Assembly (NCBI RefSeq): GCF_036588685.1
Contig: NC_086376.1
Location: forward strand, 10,493,911-10,557,910
Direction: 5' to 3'
DNA length: 64,000 nucleotides
Source: Mytilus trossulus
Taxonomy: Eukaryota > Mollusca > Bivalvia > Mytilida > Mytilidae
Shown in pieces: positions 34,331-46,490 of this stretch (the stretch's first letter is position 1; every line of letters begins with the position of its first letter). The notes under the pieces are model-generated. The model was not told the origin of the DNA. It worked only from the letters and a program-made list of their open reading frames with translations, and did not search any database. A program made the position numbers and the translations under genes.

Positions 34331-36891
34331 GTATGTTCCCTATTGGAATTTTGAAAACAAGAAATCCTAATGTGGTTTTCTTTTTTCTTTTTTTACTTTT
34401 TTTCTTCTTTTGTTGTATTTATTTTCATTATTTTAGAATTCTTTTTTTTTTCTCCTTTCTTTTTCAGTTATATAGTAACTTATTTATTCTTGTTCCATAT
34501 CATTGTATTATTGCATGCTATATTCATGTAATAGTTAACTGGAATTGGTATTTCTAGGAAACGGATTAATATAAGCTATATGGACCATAATTTGCTATTG
34601 GGCTCCGTTTCCTATAACTATAGAAAAGTGATAAAATGTGAATTACTGTAAGAAAAGTTGTAACTACATCTAAAGATGCCATTATTTTTATCAACATACA
34701 AGTGTATGCTACTCTTCCCTAGAAAAAAAATTAAAATATACGAATTTCAAAGATTCTACAACCGTATTTTTGTGTTGTTTCTCGCGTTACTTTTTGCTTC
34801 TGACGAGCATAACGCTGACTGATTTATAGATAATCGTCACCGGCAAATTCGTAACTTTTGCTTTCAAATAACAAAGAACATCGACCAATAAGAATAGTGA
34901 GAAGAAAATGCCGAGAAGTATAAGTATTTATGTAGCAGATGTAAGAACAGTGGCGTGATTTTTGTGTCCGATTTCGTAACACAATTTTTAGATGATGTAA
35001 TCTGCTTTGTTGTAATAGAATTCTTAAAAACAATATGCAAATATGAACTCTCGCAAGATGTTCAAACAGGTAAATCCGAGATGATTTACATTCTTGTTTT
35101 AATCTTCGTAATAATTAAGTAAGAAAATTATGTTATCGTTATGCGTTACATTTCACACGAAACAGAAGTCCAGTTATTTATTAAAATTGTTTTTGTCCTT
35201 AAGTTCTAATCATTTCCGGTCATACGTGAAACATGTGACTAACATGTGATAACGCCATTACGGCCAGATGTACGAAATACTAGGTCTAAACATTGTTTTT
35301 GTTTCCAACGGGATGTTAGCAAACATAATCTGTAGACTTGTTTCGTCTTGTTTAAAAGAGGAAAATACAATTGTCAAAGAGATTGCGCCGGTGGTCTGTT
35401 ATTTTTCCTATGTGCATAATGTTACATACGATCCTGTGTGAAAATAAATGCCCAATGACTTGACAAAATCGATTTCATATTTGACAGACGTTAGAACACA
35501 CTTCGTTTCCCGATAATGACGTGAAGAGTCCTTGGAAAAATCAATCGAAATTACGTCTCTTATCATTGTACCAATGCTCGTTGGATTGATTTAACTTCAG
35601 CAGTAAATATTACTGGATATTTTAGGTGAATAAATATAATTTAATAAAAAATACATGTTAATATACCGTTACACTTGGAATGTACAAAGTTGGAATCTTT
35701 GTCATAGTTTTTAATTAATATTTTTTATTCATGTTCTGCAAACACTTATCAGAAACGCAATAAACTTGTCAAAGGAGAAGTAAACTTTTACCATGCATGA
35801 CTTGAAAGGAAGTTCTTTATTGATTTTAGCCTACTAAAGTAGGTTAAAATGTGGAAACCATGTAGATGGTGTACAGGTCACAAGTATCACATTGTGCCTA
35901 TTTTAAAGATTTTAATTCCAAGTTAAAAGGTTTTTTCTTTACTGGATTTAAAGAATGTTACATTGCCAATGATTTGGAATAAATTGTATATAACTGGAAT
36001 ATCAAAACCAAATATAAATACATTTTTTTGGCTTAAACATCAAGTTACAACGATTATGGTATCCTGTATCAATGAAGAAAATATGGAAAATTCTGAATAA
36101 ATTGTACTAATTGTTTTCAAAACAGGCACATATTTAGGAGTTTTATAATACTGTTACATTTAAGATGGATTTTAAGAACAAGTATACTGTTCAGATTATT
36201 TTAAGCAGATTTTGCAATAAAAATAAAAATGCTTTCGGTTTCTTATGGTTTTCTGTCAGGTTTAAAAAAAAAATTAATATAACATTGAAAATAGATTTTA
36301 AATATTAACATGAAGCAAGTAACACTAGTAATGGTGTTTATTTATGCCTTTTGAATTATATTGTGCAAAATAAAGAAAATAAAGATTAGTTTCCTGTTTG
36401 GTTTCATGTCACGTAAACGGTGAATCAAAATGTATTAATTTTTTCTCGAAAAACTCAATTGTTCCATTCATACTATTCTAACACCAACACAACCCACAAA
36501 ATAAAAGTTAAAATTTTAGAACTTATAAAAAAGGATACAAAAAGAAACCAAAGGCCGAATACCAAATTATGGTCCATATATAGCTTGTTTCCGAATCCTG
36601 TTATTATTTTGTATTTTGTATGATTATAATTATATATTTGTATAGATGATGAATAAATATGTTTAAACTAAATCCTGATGAGGATAATTTGACAAGTCAT
36701 GGTGAAGTTTTAACAGTTTGAAGTGATCAGTAGACGATAAGGACTGTTTGATGCACGACAGTATTGAGTAAAGCCTCAAACCTCAAAGGGGCATTACTGC
36801 CAACATTACTGTCCTGTTTGACCTGGGGTAACCCGGGTTATTATGGGGAAACCATGTGATATTGCATTGTGACAGCAAGATACCTGCATTG

Positions 36892-37017
36892 CAGGCGTGG
36901 ATCCAGAGGGGGGGTGTCTGGGGGTTGGAACCCCCCTTTTATTTTGGACAATCAATGCATTTGAATGGGGACATGAAGAACCCCCCCCCCTTTTTAAAAT
37001 GTCTGGATCCGCCCCTG
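36892..37017. mobile_element. CAGTGGCGGATCC element, copy 4 (diverged)
   Basis: The ends CAGGCGTGGATCCAG and CTGGATCCGCCCCTG enclose G- and C-rich blocks. Flanks CATTG/CATTT are a near-matching 5-bp duplication. The interior differs from copies 1-3, suggesting a subfamily. Confidence 0.65.
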
Positions 37018-37507
37018 CATTTGGAGGTCATTTTTTGAAAGATCATGTAAATTTTAAGTCAGGCTTTTAAACACAGGATAGAAACAAGTGCCTGTGCTTT
37101 TAGTCATTGAAACACCTTAGGAATGTAATCATTGCATTAGCTATTTCTTTATAAATCTTACTTAGGGTTCCTTTTTATGATTGGATTATTGTTAATTAAA
37201 ATTCATTATGGTGTATGGTTTTTTTTAAACACAATCTGCTGATCTTCTGCATTGTGCAGTGCGCTATGTTGTTTTTTTAATTTCCCAGTGCCGGAAGTAG
37301 TTGGATTATTTCCCTTTATATTTGTAAGGTGTGCATTTGGGTCATTTGTAACAAAAATATTAAGCGTAAAAAAATGAAATGGGATATCTGACTTATAAAG
37401 ATATGGCTATTTGACCAGCAATATAAATCAAATCAAATAATTGTATTGCTGTAAATTTCAATGCAGGAAGACAAAAATAAAAAAAAAAAAAAATTTTATG
37501 TCTAAAA

Positions 37508-38131
37508 TGTAACGTGACGGTACCCAAATTGCACCTATTTTGACAGTTTTTTCACCTACGTTTTTTTATGATCAAGAAAAAAATGTCCATACTGTGTTTA
37601 TTTTGTAGCCCTATCCTTCTTGATTGTATAGGTACACCAATTTAAATTTTAATCCATATTGAGTCATTGAAAAATGGGTTTGAATCAACCTCCAAACTAT
37701 CCATGATTCTGTAATGAGGAGTACCCAAATTGCATCCATGCTTAGATTCACATCGTCAAAAGTCTAATAACCGGGCTTTTGTTTAATTTCTTCAAATATT
37801 CTGAACAATTGGATATTTGTCCATGCTTACTCTTCATATTTTACGAAATGGATACTTGCTAATTTTAAAAAGATGACGTTTTGATGACGTCGCATGGTGA
37901 CGTTTTCGTACATTTTGCTTTTTCAGTAAACAGTCCATCTGTTGATAAAAACTAAGAACGTTTTGTGTATATCTAAATATGTTTACCTATGTTGAAAGAT
38001 GTGCATAGTATCAAATCATAAAAATACAAATTGTTTAGTCTCTAGGAAATCTTGTAAGATTTTTGTTGCTATTTTTTTCTAAATAGGTGCAATTTGGGTA
38101 CTCGGTGCGATTTGGGTACCCTTACGTTACA
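37508..38131. mobile_element. TIR element with repeated GGGTACCCAAAT-type ends
   Basis: Left end TGTAACGT then GGTACCCAAATTGCACCTAT at 37508-37540; right end ATAGGTGCAATTTGGGTAC and GGGTACCCTTACGTTACA at 38083-38131. A further internal GTACCCAAATTGCAT occurs near 37720. No transposase ORF. Confidence 0.65.
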
Positions 38132-39344
38132 TTGCGTGGAGGTGTTAGCGAATTTGTTAATTTGTCGCTTCTTTGTAACTGAGAGCAGGAACATATATGT
38201 TGTTGTAGATATATATACTGTTCCCAGCTGAGAGTGAAACTTATTAATATTCACTTTTGAAAAGTACTATGAATATGTGCACTGTCAACGTTAAAGAATT
38301 AAAATAACAAATAATAACTGATGTATACCAGAATCTAAATAATGATAAGAAAACAGCTAACAATAATTGAGACATAAAATCGTTTCTATAAAGTTAGAGG
38401 CTATTTTGCCGGCTTCGGAAAAATACCCTCTCAGGGGCCGAAAATAGCCGGCCTCCTTGACGCTTTCTATTTTGTCGGTCTTAAAACAGAAGTCAATAAA
38501 TTAAGAATAGAAAAAAGTAAAATAAACATACACTTTTATAAAAAAAAATCATATATATTCAAATATGTCTTCTTTACAACATTTATACAAAGCGTGCATA
38601 TAATATGATGTTCTTTAAGAAGTCTTCTTTTTTTAAAGATTTTTAAAAAGCATAAATATATTCAAAATTATACAGATATTCTTTTCTTTAATAAGAAGTC
38701 TGTAAATCATATGTCTTCTTAAAAATATATAATACACATAAGCAAAGCATGCGTACCATTATTAAACATCGACATTCTATTTAAAACTTTTGAAAAAAAA
38801 TATCCTTTAAATTAGTTTTAAAATATTCAACAACCTCAATCTGCGTTACAAGACCAGTACCTAAATGAGTGCAGATCAACACAAAAAGTAAATAAACCAG
38901 ACCCGGATGCAAGGCCAAGTCTGAATGGGTATGTCAGAGTTTTCGATGTTGTATTGTGTACTATCATGTTTCAGTGTTGTGTTTCTGGAACCTCTTTGAT
39001 TCTATTTTTTTTTTATCCAATATTATCCTAAATTATTCTTCTATTTAATGGAATGACGCCTCCCCTTTCACTTCTAAGTGTATATTTATTGTTGTTTATA
39101 TTTGAACAATTTGTTTTAAAACTCGTATTTTCTTAATTTTTCGCTGCAAATTAAAACAACCTTTTCCGCATGGAATGTCTGTATATTTAACAATATCGCC
39201 GCGGAGTATTTGATTTAAGAAACGTTTTTTTTATCGATTCGCTCCTTCCATAGACTGTTTCAGTAAATACTGAATCTTCAGCTGCTCCTTCTTTCGACAA
39301 CAATATGGATTATCTTTTGCCCTGAGTAAATATACTTGAAAACA

Positions 39345-39720
39345 ATGTGATGTGGTATGATTGTCAACCAGGCTAGTTTCCCCCAAAGATAAGTTAAGTC
39401 TATTTAAGCTTTCGGTCACTATCCAACCTTCAACAATACCGCGCAGCTATATACTAATAGCTCCGACATAACAAAAATGTAAAACAATTCGATCAGAAAA
39501 AAACCGTCAAGATTTATGACATAACAATAAATGAAAAAAAGGATATTACATATAATGCTATAATAGCAACCAACGACGAATTACTAAAACACAGACTCCA
39601 GACATGGGACGGGCACAAATAACAACTTGTTTTCCTTTTAGTAAAACTTCAAGATCAGTTATAATTGTATACCAAGACGATAAACTATACCAATGGGGGC
39701 CCGGGTGTACCCTTGATAAG
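39345..39720. repeat. Dispersed repeat block
   Basis: GATGTGGTATGATTGTCAAC, CCTTCAACAATACCGCGCAG and CTCCAGACATGGGACGGGCA match, in fragments, repeats at 7978-8290 and 19728. The gap 39440-39590 looks like the body of the same element. No coding content. Confidence 0.45.
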
Positions 39721-40079
39721 ATCTTCGTGTGAGACCAGATTTTGGTCGAGGTAGTTTTTTTTATGAAGTTGAAGTCCAATCAACTGGAAATTTAGTACAC
39801 ATGTTCCCTATGGTATGATCTTTCTAATTGAAATGCCAAATTATAGTTTTAACACAAATTTCACGGTCCATTGAACATAGAAAATGAACGTGCGGATTGG
39901 CTATCCGTGTACTTTGGACACATATTTGTTTAGTCTTCTGAGAAGTGATTTGTAGACTGTTAATAGTCTTTTTATCGTTCTGTTTTTTGTTATGAATTTT
40001 ATGCTTTTGTTACCATTTTCGGATATCCACCATTTCATTAAAATAGACAATGTACAGTAGTTGTCGTTTATGTAATATA

Positions 40080-40310
40080 TACCTGTTTCTCGTTTCTTGT
40101 TTTGTTTATATAGATTAGACCGTTGGTTTTCCCGTTTGTATGGTTTTACACTAGTAATTTTGGGGCCCTTTATAGCTTGTTGTTCGGTGTGAGCAAAGGC
40201 TCCGTGTTGAAGGCCGTACTTTAACCTATAATGGTTTACTTTTTAAATTGTTATTTGGATGGAGAGTTGTCTCATTGGCACTCACACCACATCTTCCTAT
40301 ATCTAAATAG
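40080..40310 (+). repeat. Mussel-type dispersed repeat, copy 1
   Basis: GTTTCTCGTTTC, TTTTGGGGCCCTTTATAG, GAAGGCCGTACTTTAACC and TCTCATTGGCACTCACACC recur in the same order at 57290-57520 and, diverged, at 57750-57915. Probably the 3' part of a retroelement. Confidence 0.7.
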
Positions 40311-40401
40311 AGAAAAATAAAAATGTTTCATTGTATACATACAACGACAACATTAAGTCATGTTGGGTAACGAGGGATGCGATATGGTGGTAAACTTCAA
40401 A

Positions 40402-41010
40402 AATTGGTACCGTTAATGTTACTACTACCACTGGGTCGATGCCTCTGCTGGTGGACTGTAAGTCCCCGAGGGTATCACCAGACCAGTAGCCAGTACTTGA
40501 AGAAAATACGGATTTTTTTGTGTTATTAAAATTTGCTGTTACAAAATGTTAAAAATTATCATAAATTAAGCGGAATGTATCTCCCTCGTGCAAAGCTCTG
40601 ATTCCTTTTAGGATTTGGCTACACTTTTTGGACCTTTTGGATTATAGCTCTTAATCTTTTATATAAGCTTTGGATTTCAAATATTTTGGCCACGACCATC
40701 ACTGAAGAGACATGTATTGTCTAAATGCGCATCTGGTACAGAAAAATTGGTACCGTTAATATTATTACTACCACTGGGTCGATGCCTCTGCTGGTGGACT
40801 GTTAGTCCCCTAGGGTATCACCAGCCCAGTAGCCAGTATACTTCGGCACTGGCATGAAAATACGAATTTTTTGTGTTATAGAAATTTGCTGTTACAAAAT
40901 GTTAGAAATTATTATAAATTAAGGAATGTATCTCCCTCATGCAAAGCTCTGATTCCTTTTAGGATTTGGCTATACTTTTTGGACCTTTTGGATTATAGCT
41001 CTTCATCTTT
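40402..41010 (+). repeat. Tandem pair of a 342-bp repeat unit
   Basis: GGTACCGTTAATGTTACTAC, ACTGGGTCGATGCCTCTGCT and GGTGGACTGTAAGTCCCCGA start near 40402 and again near 40744. Both continue through CAAAGCTCTGATTCCTTTTA. The second unit ends near 41010, so it is shorter. Confidence 0.8.
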
Positions 41011-42083
41011 TAACATCTTTCAGCTAACGCTCAGGAAAAGATTCGAATATCACGGCCAAGGCTATGTGTAAATTTCCAATAATCTATGGCTTCCATGAAT
41101 TATTTCTTAAATCCGTTTATCTATATAAAAAAAACGAAAAACGAAAGAACTAATGAACCACATTAACAAACGACAACCACCGAACAACAGGTTTCAGACA
41201 CCTGACAGATGCAAACAAACGCATTTAAGTTTGATAACCCTCTTTAGATGCATTTTTTTGTGTCGCTTTCAACTTTCTGTATGTTTGCTGCAATCGTTTG
41301 AGATTTTAGTAGAATTTGATAATCGGCTCTGTAAACACTTGAGATTTCAGAATTTTTATCTCTTTCTGACACTTATCCAGTAACTTTTGTTTGTTGTTGC
41401 TTTGATTTGTTTTTTTTGGGGAGGGGGAGGGGGACAGCATGTAATTGTAGCTGTCACCTTTGCATATTTTTAATGCATGTCGACTCGTCGGGTCGTTTTT
41501 TTTTCAAGTTTAATTTATTTTTTTACTGAAAACGGTAGTTTCATTGTCAATAAACAACTTTGATAAAAAAAAAAAAAAAAGTTTGCAGAAAATTTAAACA
41601 AAATTACAAAACTATCTATTTTAAGCTTTATTTATCTCAATAACAGGTACGGTAAGTTATGTTAAGGTACAATTTCATTTATCTCGATATTCAACATTCA
41701 TTTATCTCAAATTCACAAAAATGACATGCAATTTGAAATTATCAAATCAATGGCAACTTTGTTTAAGCCCATACGATGACCTTTAGCTCAAAACTTCTAT
41801 GCCTTTTGGTCTTTGGTGGAGAAAGTCTCGTTGGCGATCACACCTTCTAATTAGTATATTTGTGTTTACAGATTGCTGTCTTATTGATATCTTCACAAAT
41901 TTAAATTATTTATATCTGTTGCTGTCATTCGTTATAATAATTTTAATCTGTAAAGTTAAATTCATATATGAATTTTCGGACACAGTCGATACCATATAGT
42001 TGTATGCAATTAAAAACGACTTCAACACTGAAAATATAAAAGAAATGTATTTTCTAATCTTTTCTAAATCTTTGGCGTAACAG

Positions 42084-45000
42084 TTACTTCTTTCCAAACA
42101 TACCGCCTGCAAAAGAAAAAAAAAATGAAACATTATTAGTGTTAGAATAATAATTTATAGTATGATAAAAAGAATAAAAAAATGGCAGTATCTATGGTGG
42201 CCTGCAAGAATAAATCTGATACTTTAACAAATTATTTAGCTCTTTCGACGTGGTCGCGAATGAAGTATGTATCGTTAAATAAGTGAAAGTTGCCTCTTTA
42301 ATATATTTCAAATGACCCTATAATGAACAATTTCTCTTTCTTTTCACTGATTTTATCTAGTTTGAACGCTGAAATCTCAGTAAATTTTTGATGCATTATA
42401 TGTTGACGGGTTATTGTAAATGGTGCGTCATTGATCAAATAAATGATCGTTTGGTTTTTGTTTGCTGAATGTCCAGTTTTTTTCATATATGTTCATGACG
42501 AGAGAAATACAATACGCATGCAGGTCCTGTACTAAGGGGTCCTCTATAGGACTATTGGTGGGAAATTGTAAAAGTCTCTGGAAAACGAGGGTATATTGGA
42601 TATGGACCGAAACAAAGCCCAACAACAGGCCGAACGAGTTAGTGCATTGTTTTGAACGTACAGAGGGCATGGGGGAAATAAAATGAAATGCCTAAATTTC
42701 TTTACAGTATAATCTTCCAAAACAAGGGACATTAAATACTTTTTTTCATTCTATATCTGACGTTAAATAGGATATTGACATTATCCCGAAAACATATATT
42801 GGTTTATATCTTCTTATTTGGTCATCAAAGTCATACATGTATTTTATGACTACAAGCTATAAACCTAAATATTGTTTTATATTTTAAACTGATTACAGCC
42901 GATTGCATTCAGTGTGTAGGTAAAGGTAAAGGTAAAAATTTTGACTAGTTCGCTTGTTAGCTGAACCGTGAAGTCATTATAAGGTATAACACTTTATTTG
43001 AGGACTAACAATCTGATAAAGCGACACCTATCGTACCAAATCTTACCATCAGCCTTAAGCCAACAAAAACAGTGGTTAATGTTAGGTTGTGTGAGTAAAA
43101 CATAAAGCTTTTATTAATGAATTTGAGTGTCAAAAATAATATTAATGTGTACACAAGTTTCGTCGACTTATACGGAACATAAAAACACTTACAGTGGCGG
43201 AACTAGAAACATGCATATATGACATTATCAACAAAATTTTCCCCGCAAAAGTGGGTCAAGAACCCCTTTGATCTCCTCCAATAAACCGCCTCTGACTTAG
43301 TTGCATTTGATTGCTTATGTTGTTAATTATTGCTTTTATATAACTGAACTTTCTTTACTATTTTTCTTGGAATTTTTTTCGAGGGAAAGGCAAATTGTAA
43401 AAGTTTGAAGGAATTAACCAGCAATCTAAACAGGTAAGATGATGTTTATCCTAACTGAGACGAGTGCCTGTGTTTAATAAACCTAAAAATAGAGCATTGA
43501 TTGTACTGGCCGTCACCAAACCCTAACTATAAACTGAACACATAAATTACATTGATCCATACAGTAAAAGGAATATCATTCCTTGTAATCTGCATAATGA
43601 CATGTTTTCATTTTTTCCCTAGATCCTTGTAAATCAATTTCTCCCGGCATTATATGTATATTTAGTCGAGATAAATTATATGCCACAACTAAAATGCATG
43701 TTGATTTAACACCTGCATATGGAACGATCAAGTCAAATCATTTTATAGGTCTATGGGTTTCAGGAAGACAAAAATGTACCTGAACTGGGAAGACAATCAT
43801 TTTTTTGTTTGCCCAGAAAGGAAAAATTACAAACTTTGATAAGGGATTTAATTAAAAAAAAAACACAGAACATAACTGATTAGAAATAAAATAGGAGTTA
43901 GCAAATTTATGGTTTTAGTGAAGTCACATTGTATGTTTATGTAGCATACTCATTTTCTATCTAGTGTGGTATGAACATCACGAAATATGATACCTCAGTT
44001 TTGATAAGACTGTCCAAAAAATAAATTAGTATCTGAAAGACAAAATATGACTTTTTAAATGTAGCGGATTGCCATTTGTTTGGGGTCATTTTCTTTCATC
44101 ATACTAACATTTGTCAGAATAAACCAGTATTCCATTTTTGACTGACAATTTTAGTAAATATTGAAGGACTTTTAAAAATCAAGTAAACAATTGGTTCCTC
44201 CTTTTTGTCTTTTATTTAGCTAAATGTTTCAAACAACTTAATAAGCTTGGTTGTTGATCATTTTCCAGAGATATAGTCAATTTTTCTAATTAGAGGCATA
44301 TTGAAAACTTTAGGTCGTTTAAACAATCATAATAGTGACAGAATGAGCGATTTTTTTGTTTACCGAAAATTGTATCGGAAGTAAAGCTTTTGATTTTCAG
44401 ATACAAACTTCTTTTTATAATTGATGTCCTTCATGCGAAATGTTACAAAAAACTAAATAAAAATCAGTTTTGCATCATACTGCCTTCAACAGCAAAGTAT
44501 TCAGCGATGAATAACATTAGGTTTTAATTGGAGAAAATATATACAATTGCAGACAAATCTTCAACTTTAATGTATATTAAAAGTTAGATTTTTTAAAAAC
44601 AAATTTCCATCAACTTTCGAATTGCTCGTGTGAGTTGAAAAAATGCAAAGAAATTTGTCATAATTGATTTGGAGTATAGAACGTCAAAGCACCTGAGTAT
44701 CTATTTTAACTGAAAAATGGACCAGAAAGCCCATCCTGATTTTTACTATATCATGCTATTAATTCATTGCCTGTGTCCGGATTTTCAAAAAAAATCAAAT
44801 TAACACTTTCACCAAAACAAGATGCGCATGCAAAGCAACCTTGACATACCTCCATCCAAAAATATTGGACCACCACCGAAGCCAGACCCACCAAATCCGC
44901 CACCAAAGCCAGACCCACCAAATCCGTCACCAAAGCTGGACCCACCAAATCCAGGTAAGCCGCCGCCCATTCCACCAAATGATGGAGCACCAGCAAAAAA

Positions 45001-46056
45001 AGACGATCCGCCAAAAGGACTACTAAATTGGTCAAAAGATGTTCCCATGTTTCCTCCAAATGGGCTAAATGGCGATGCAAACCCAGATCCTCCGCCAAAG
45101 TCTGAAAACCCACCAACTGTCTGAAATGGTGATCCCGCAAACAGGGGACCTCCCATCATTGGTCCTCTGGCAAATCCACCCATTGCACCAAATTGTCCAC
45201 CTTGTTGTCCAAAAGGTTGATTGTTGTTATTGTTGTTCTGTTGCAAATTTTGTACATTATTATCATTAAAAAAATCTGCTCCATCTCCTAGTCCAAAGCT
45301 ATTTTGATTGTTACCACCTTGATTTCCGAATCCATTTCCTTGGTTACCACCTTGATTTCCGAATCCATTTCCTTGGTTACCCCCTTGATTTCCAAATCCT
45401 TGTCCTTGATTTGAGAAATCTTGCCCCTGATTTGTAAATCCTTGTCCCTGATTTGTAAATCCTTGTCCTTGATTTTGAAATCCTTGTCCTTGGTTTTGAA
45501 ACCCTTGTCCTTGATTTGTAAACCCTTGTCCCTGGTTTGTGAAGCCTTGTCCCTGGTTTGTGAAGTCTTGTCCTTGGTTTGTGAAGCCTCCTGCACCAGG
45601 TGGTCCCTGTCCTGCTTGATTTGAGAAAGGATCAAATGACTGAAATCCACCACCAGCATTAGGTGCTGCACCTGGGCCTGCGGCAGAAGGTCGAGCTGGT
45701 CCGGTTGGCTGAAGTCTAGCAACACTAAGAAATCGTTGATCAGGGGTTAGGGATCCTCCAGAGCCAACGGTTAATGACGGATTTGAAGTTAGAGAAGTTG
45801 CTGTTCCTAGAGAATTAGCAAATGAATTCTGAGGCATTCCAAAAGAATTTTGGTTCATACTGGCCATGGAGTTTTGATTTGCTCCCATTGTATTTAAGCC
45901 TGTGGGAAAAGTTTGTGTATTTCCAAATGTCGGGCCTGAATTTGTACCCATATTCATTCCTGTGCCTCCAAAATTTCCAAAATTGTTACCGGCATTTTGG
46001 CATGTTACCAAAGCAACATACACCAAGGTTAAAACGGGTGTTATCCATATCTTCAT
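42084..46056 (-). CDS. Secreted Gly/Gln/Asn/Phe-rich protein with heptad repeats (structural/matrix-like)
   Basis: The main coding exon is 46056-44850. A signal peptide is evident (residues 1-19, hydrophobic TPVLTLVYVALVTC). Residues 20-157 are N/G/S/T-rich. About ten copies of FTNQGQG/FQNQGQG lie at about 158-226, followed by GNGFGNQGGNQ repeats, a poly-Asn tract and a GGSGFGGG tail. The plain ORF would end in an off-composition 12-residue tail. A GTATGT donor at 44849 joined to a strong acceptor (CTTTTGCAG, exon 42106-42084) instead ends GGGMFGKK, giving 1230 nt and 409 aa. Composition suggests an extracellular structural protein (shell matrix, periostracum or byssus), but there is no known family domain. 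Codons follow the repeat, as expected of slippage-prone DNA. The last exon is inferred. Confidence 0.75.
42107..44849 (-). other. Probable intron of the secreted-protein gene
   Basis: No other gene recognised. It contains AT-rich sequence and a fragment CAGTGGCGGAACTAG at 43193 resembling one end of the CAGTGGCGG family. If the terminal exon is wrong, this stretch is intergenic. Confidence 0.4.
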
Positions 46057-46490
46057 CTTTGTCTCAAATTTTGATCTGAAAAGTAAAGATTATACAAAAA
46101 AACCAAGCAAACGGAATAATTTAAATTCTAAACATTTACATCAAATAATGGTATTTATTTTAACTGGAAGTATTCATTCTCTGAACGAATTAATGTCAAA
46201 AGTATAAAAACACTGTATTTTGTTATTTTCCATAAATTTAATATAAATTTTATGCATAGAGTTTCAATTTAAGACAATAAAGAGAAGGTATCAAAAGATT
46301 CAATAAAATATTTACCTTATAGTTGAATGGTGTTTCGTCTGTGAAGATGTTTGATGTTCTAATCACCCATGTATGTCATTATATGATTGATAACTTATGA
46401 GTATAGGAAGTAGTGAGATCATTCGTCACGACGTGATGCACTGATTCCTTAGATTTCAATTATAATACACCCGGAACACAAATATATAAC
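46057..46490 (-). promoter_or_regulatory. 5' UTR exon, intron and TATA box of the secreted-protein gene
   Basis: A CTTTTCAG acceptor ends at 46076, so the coding exon starts at 46075. A matching donor AAG|GTAAAT lies at 46316/46315, defining a 240-bp 5' UTR intron. TATATA at 46483-46488 would put the start near 46452 and give a first exon of about 135 nt. A TATA box fits a strongly expressed secretory gene. Confidence 0.5.

Larger units (their letters stand above)
32835..42083. other. Gene-poor repeat region
   Basis: No gene supported. It should contain the upstream noncoding exon and promoter of the zinc-finger gene, not identified. Recognised content is a possible SINE (33400), a PLE fragment (33703-34330), a CAGTGGCGG element (36892), a TIR element (37508-38131) and mussel-type dispersed repeats (39345-41010). 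34630-36850 and 38300-39200 show no element. 36560-36600 holds a short inverted match to 34570-34610 (AAGCTATATGGACCATAA). Confidence 0.5.

Noticed and set aside
35043..35069. Possible + strand first exon (ATG, nine codons, GTAAAT donor)
   Set aside because: No downstream exon in phase found; the SLC17 gene already has a phase-matched first exon at 48348.
44822..46207. Several overlapping ORFs on both strands
   Set aside because: Shadows of the low-complexity secreted-protein exon. Repeated codons keep other frames open.
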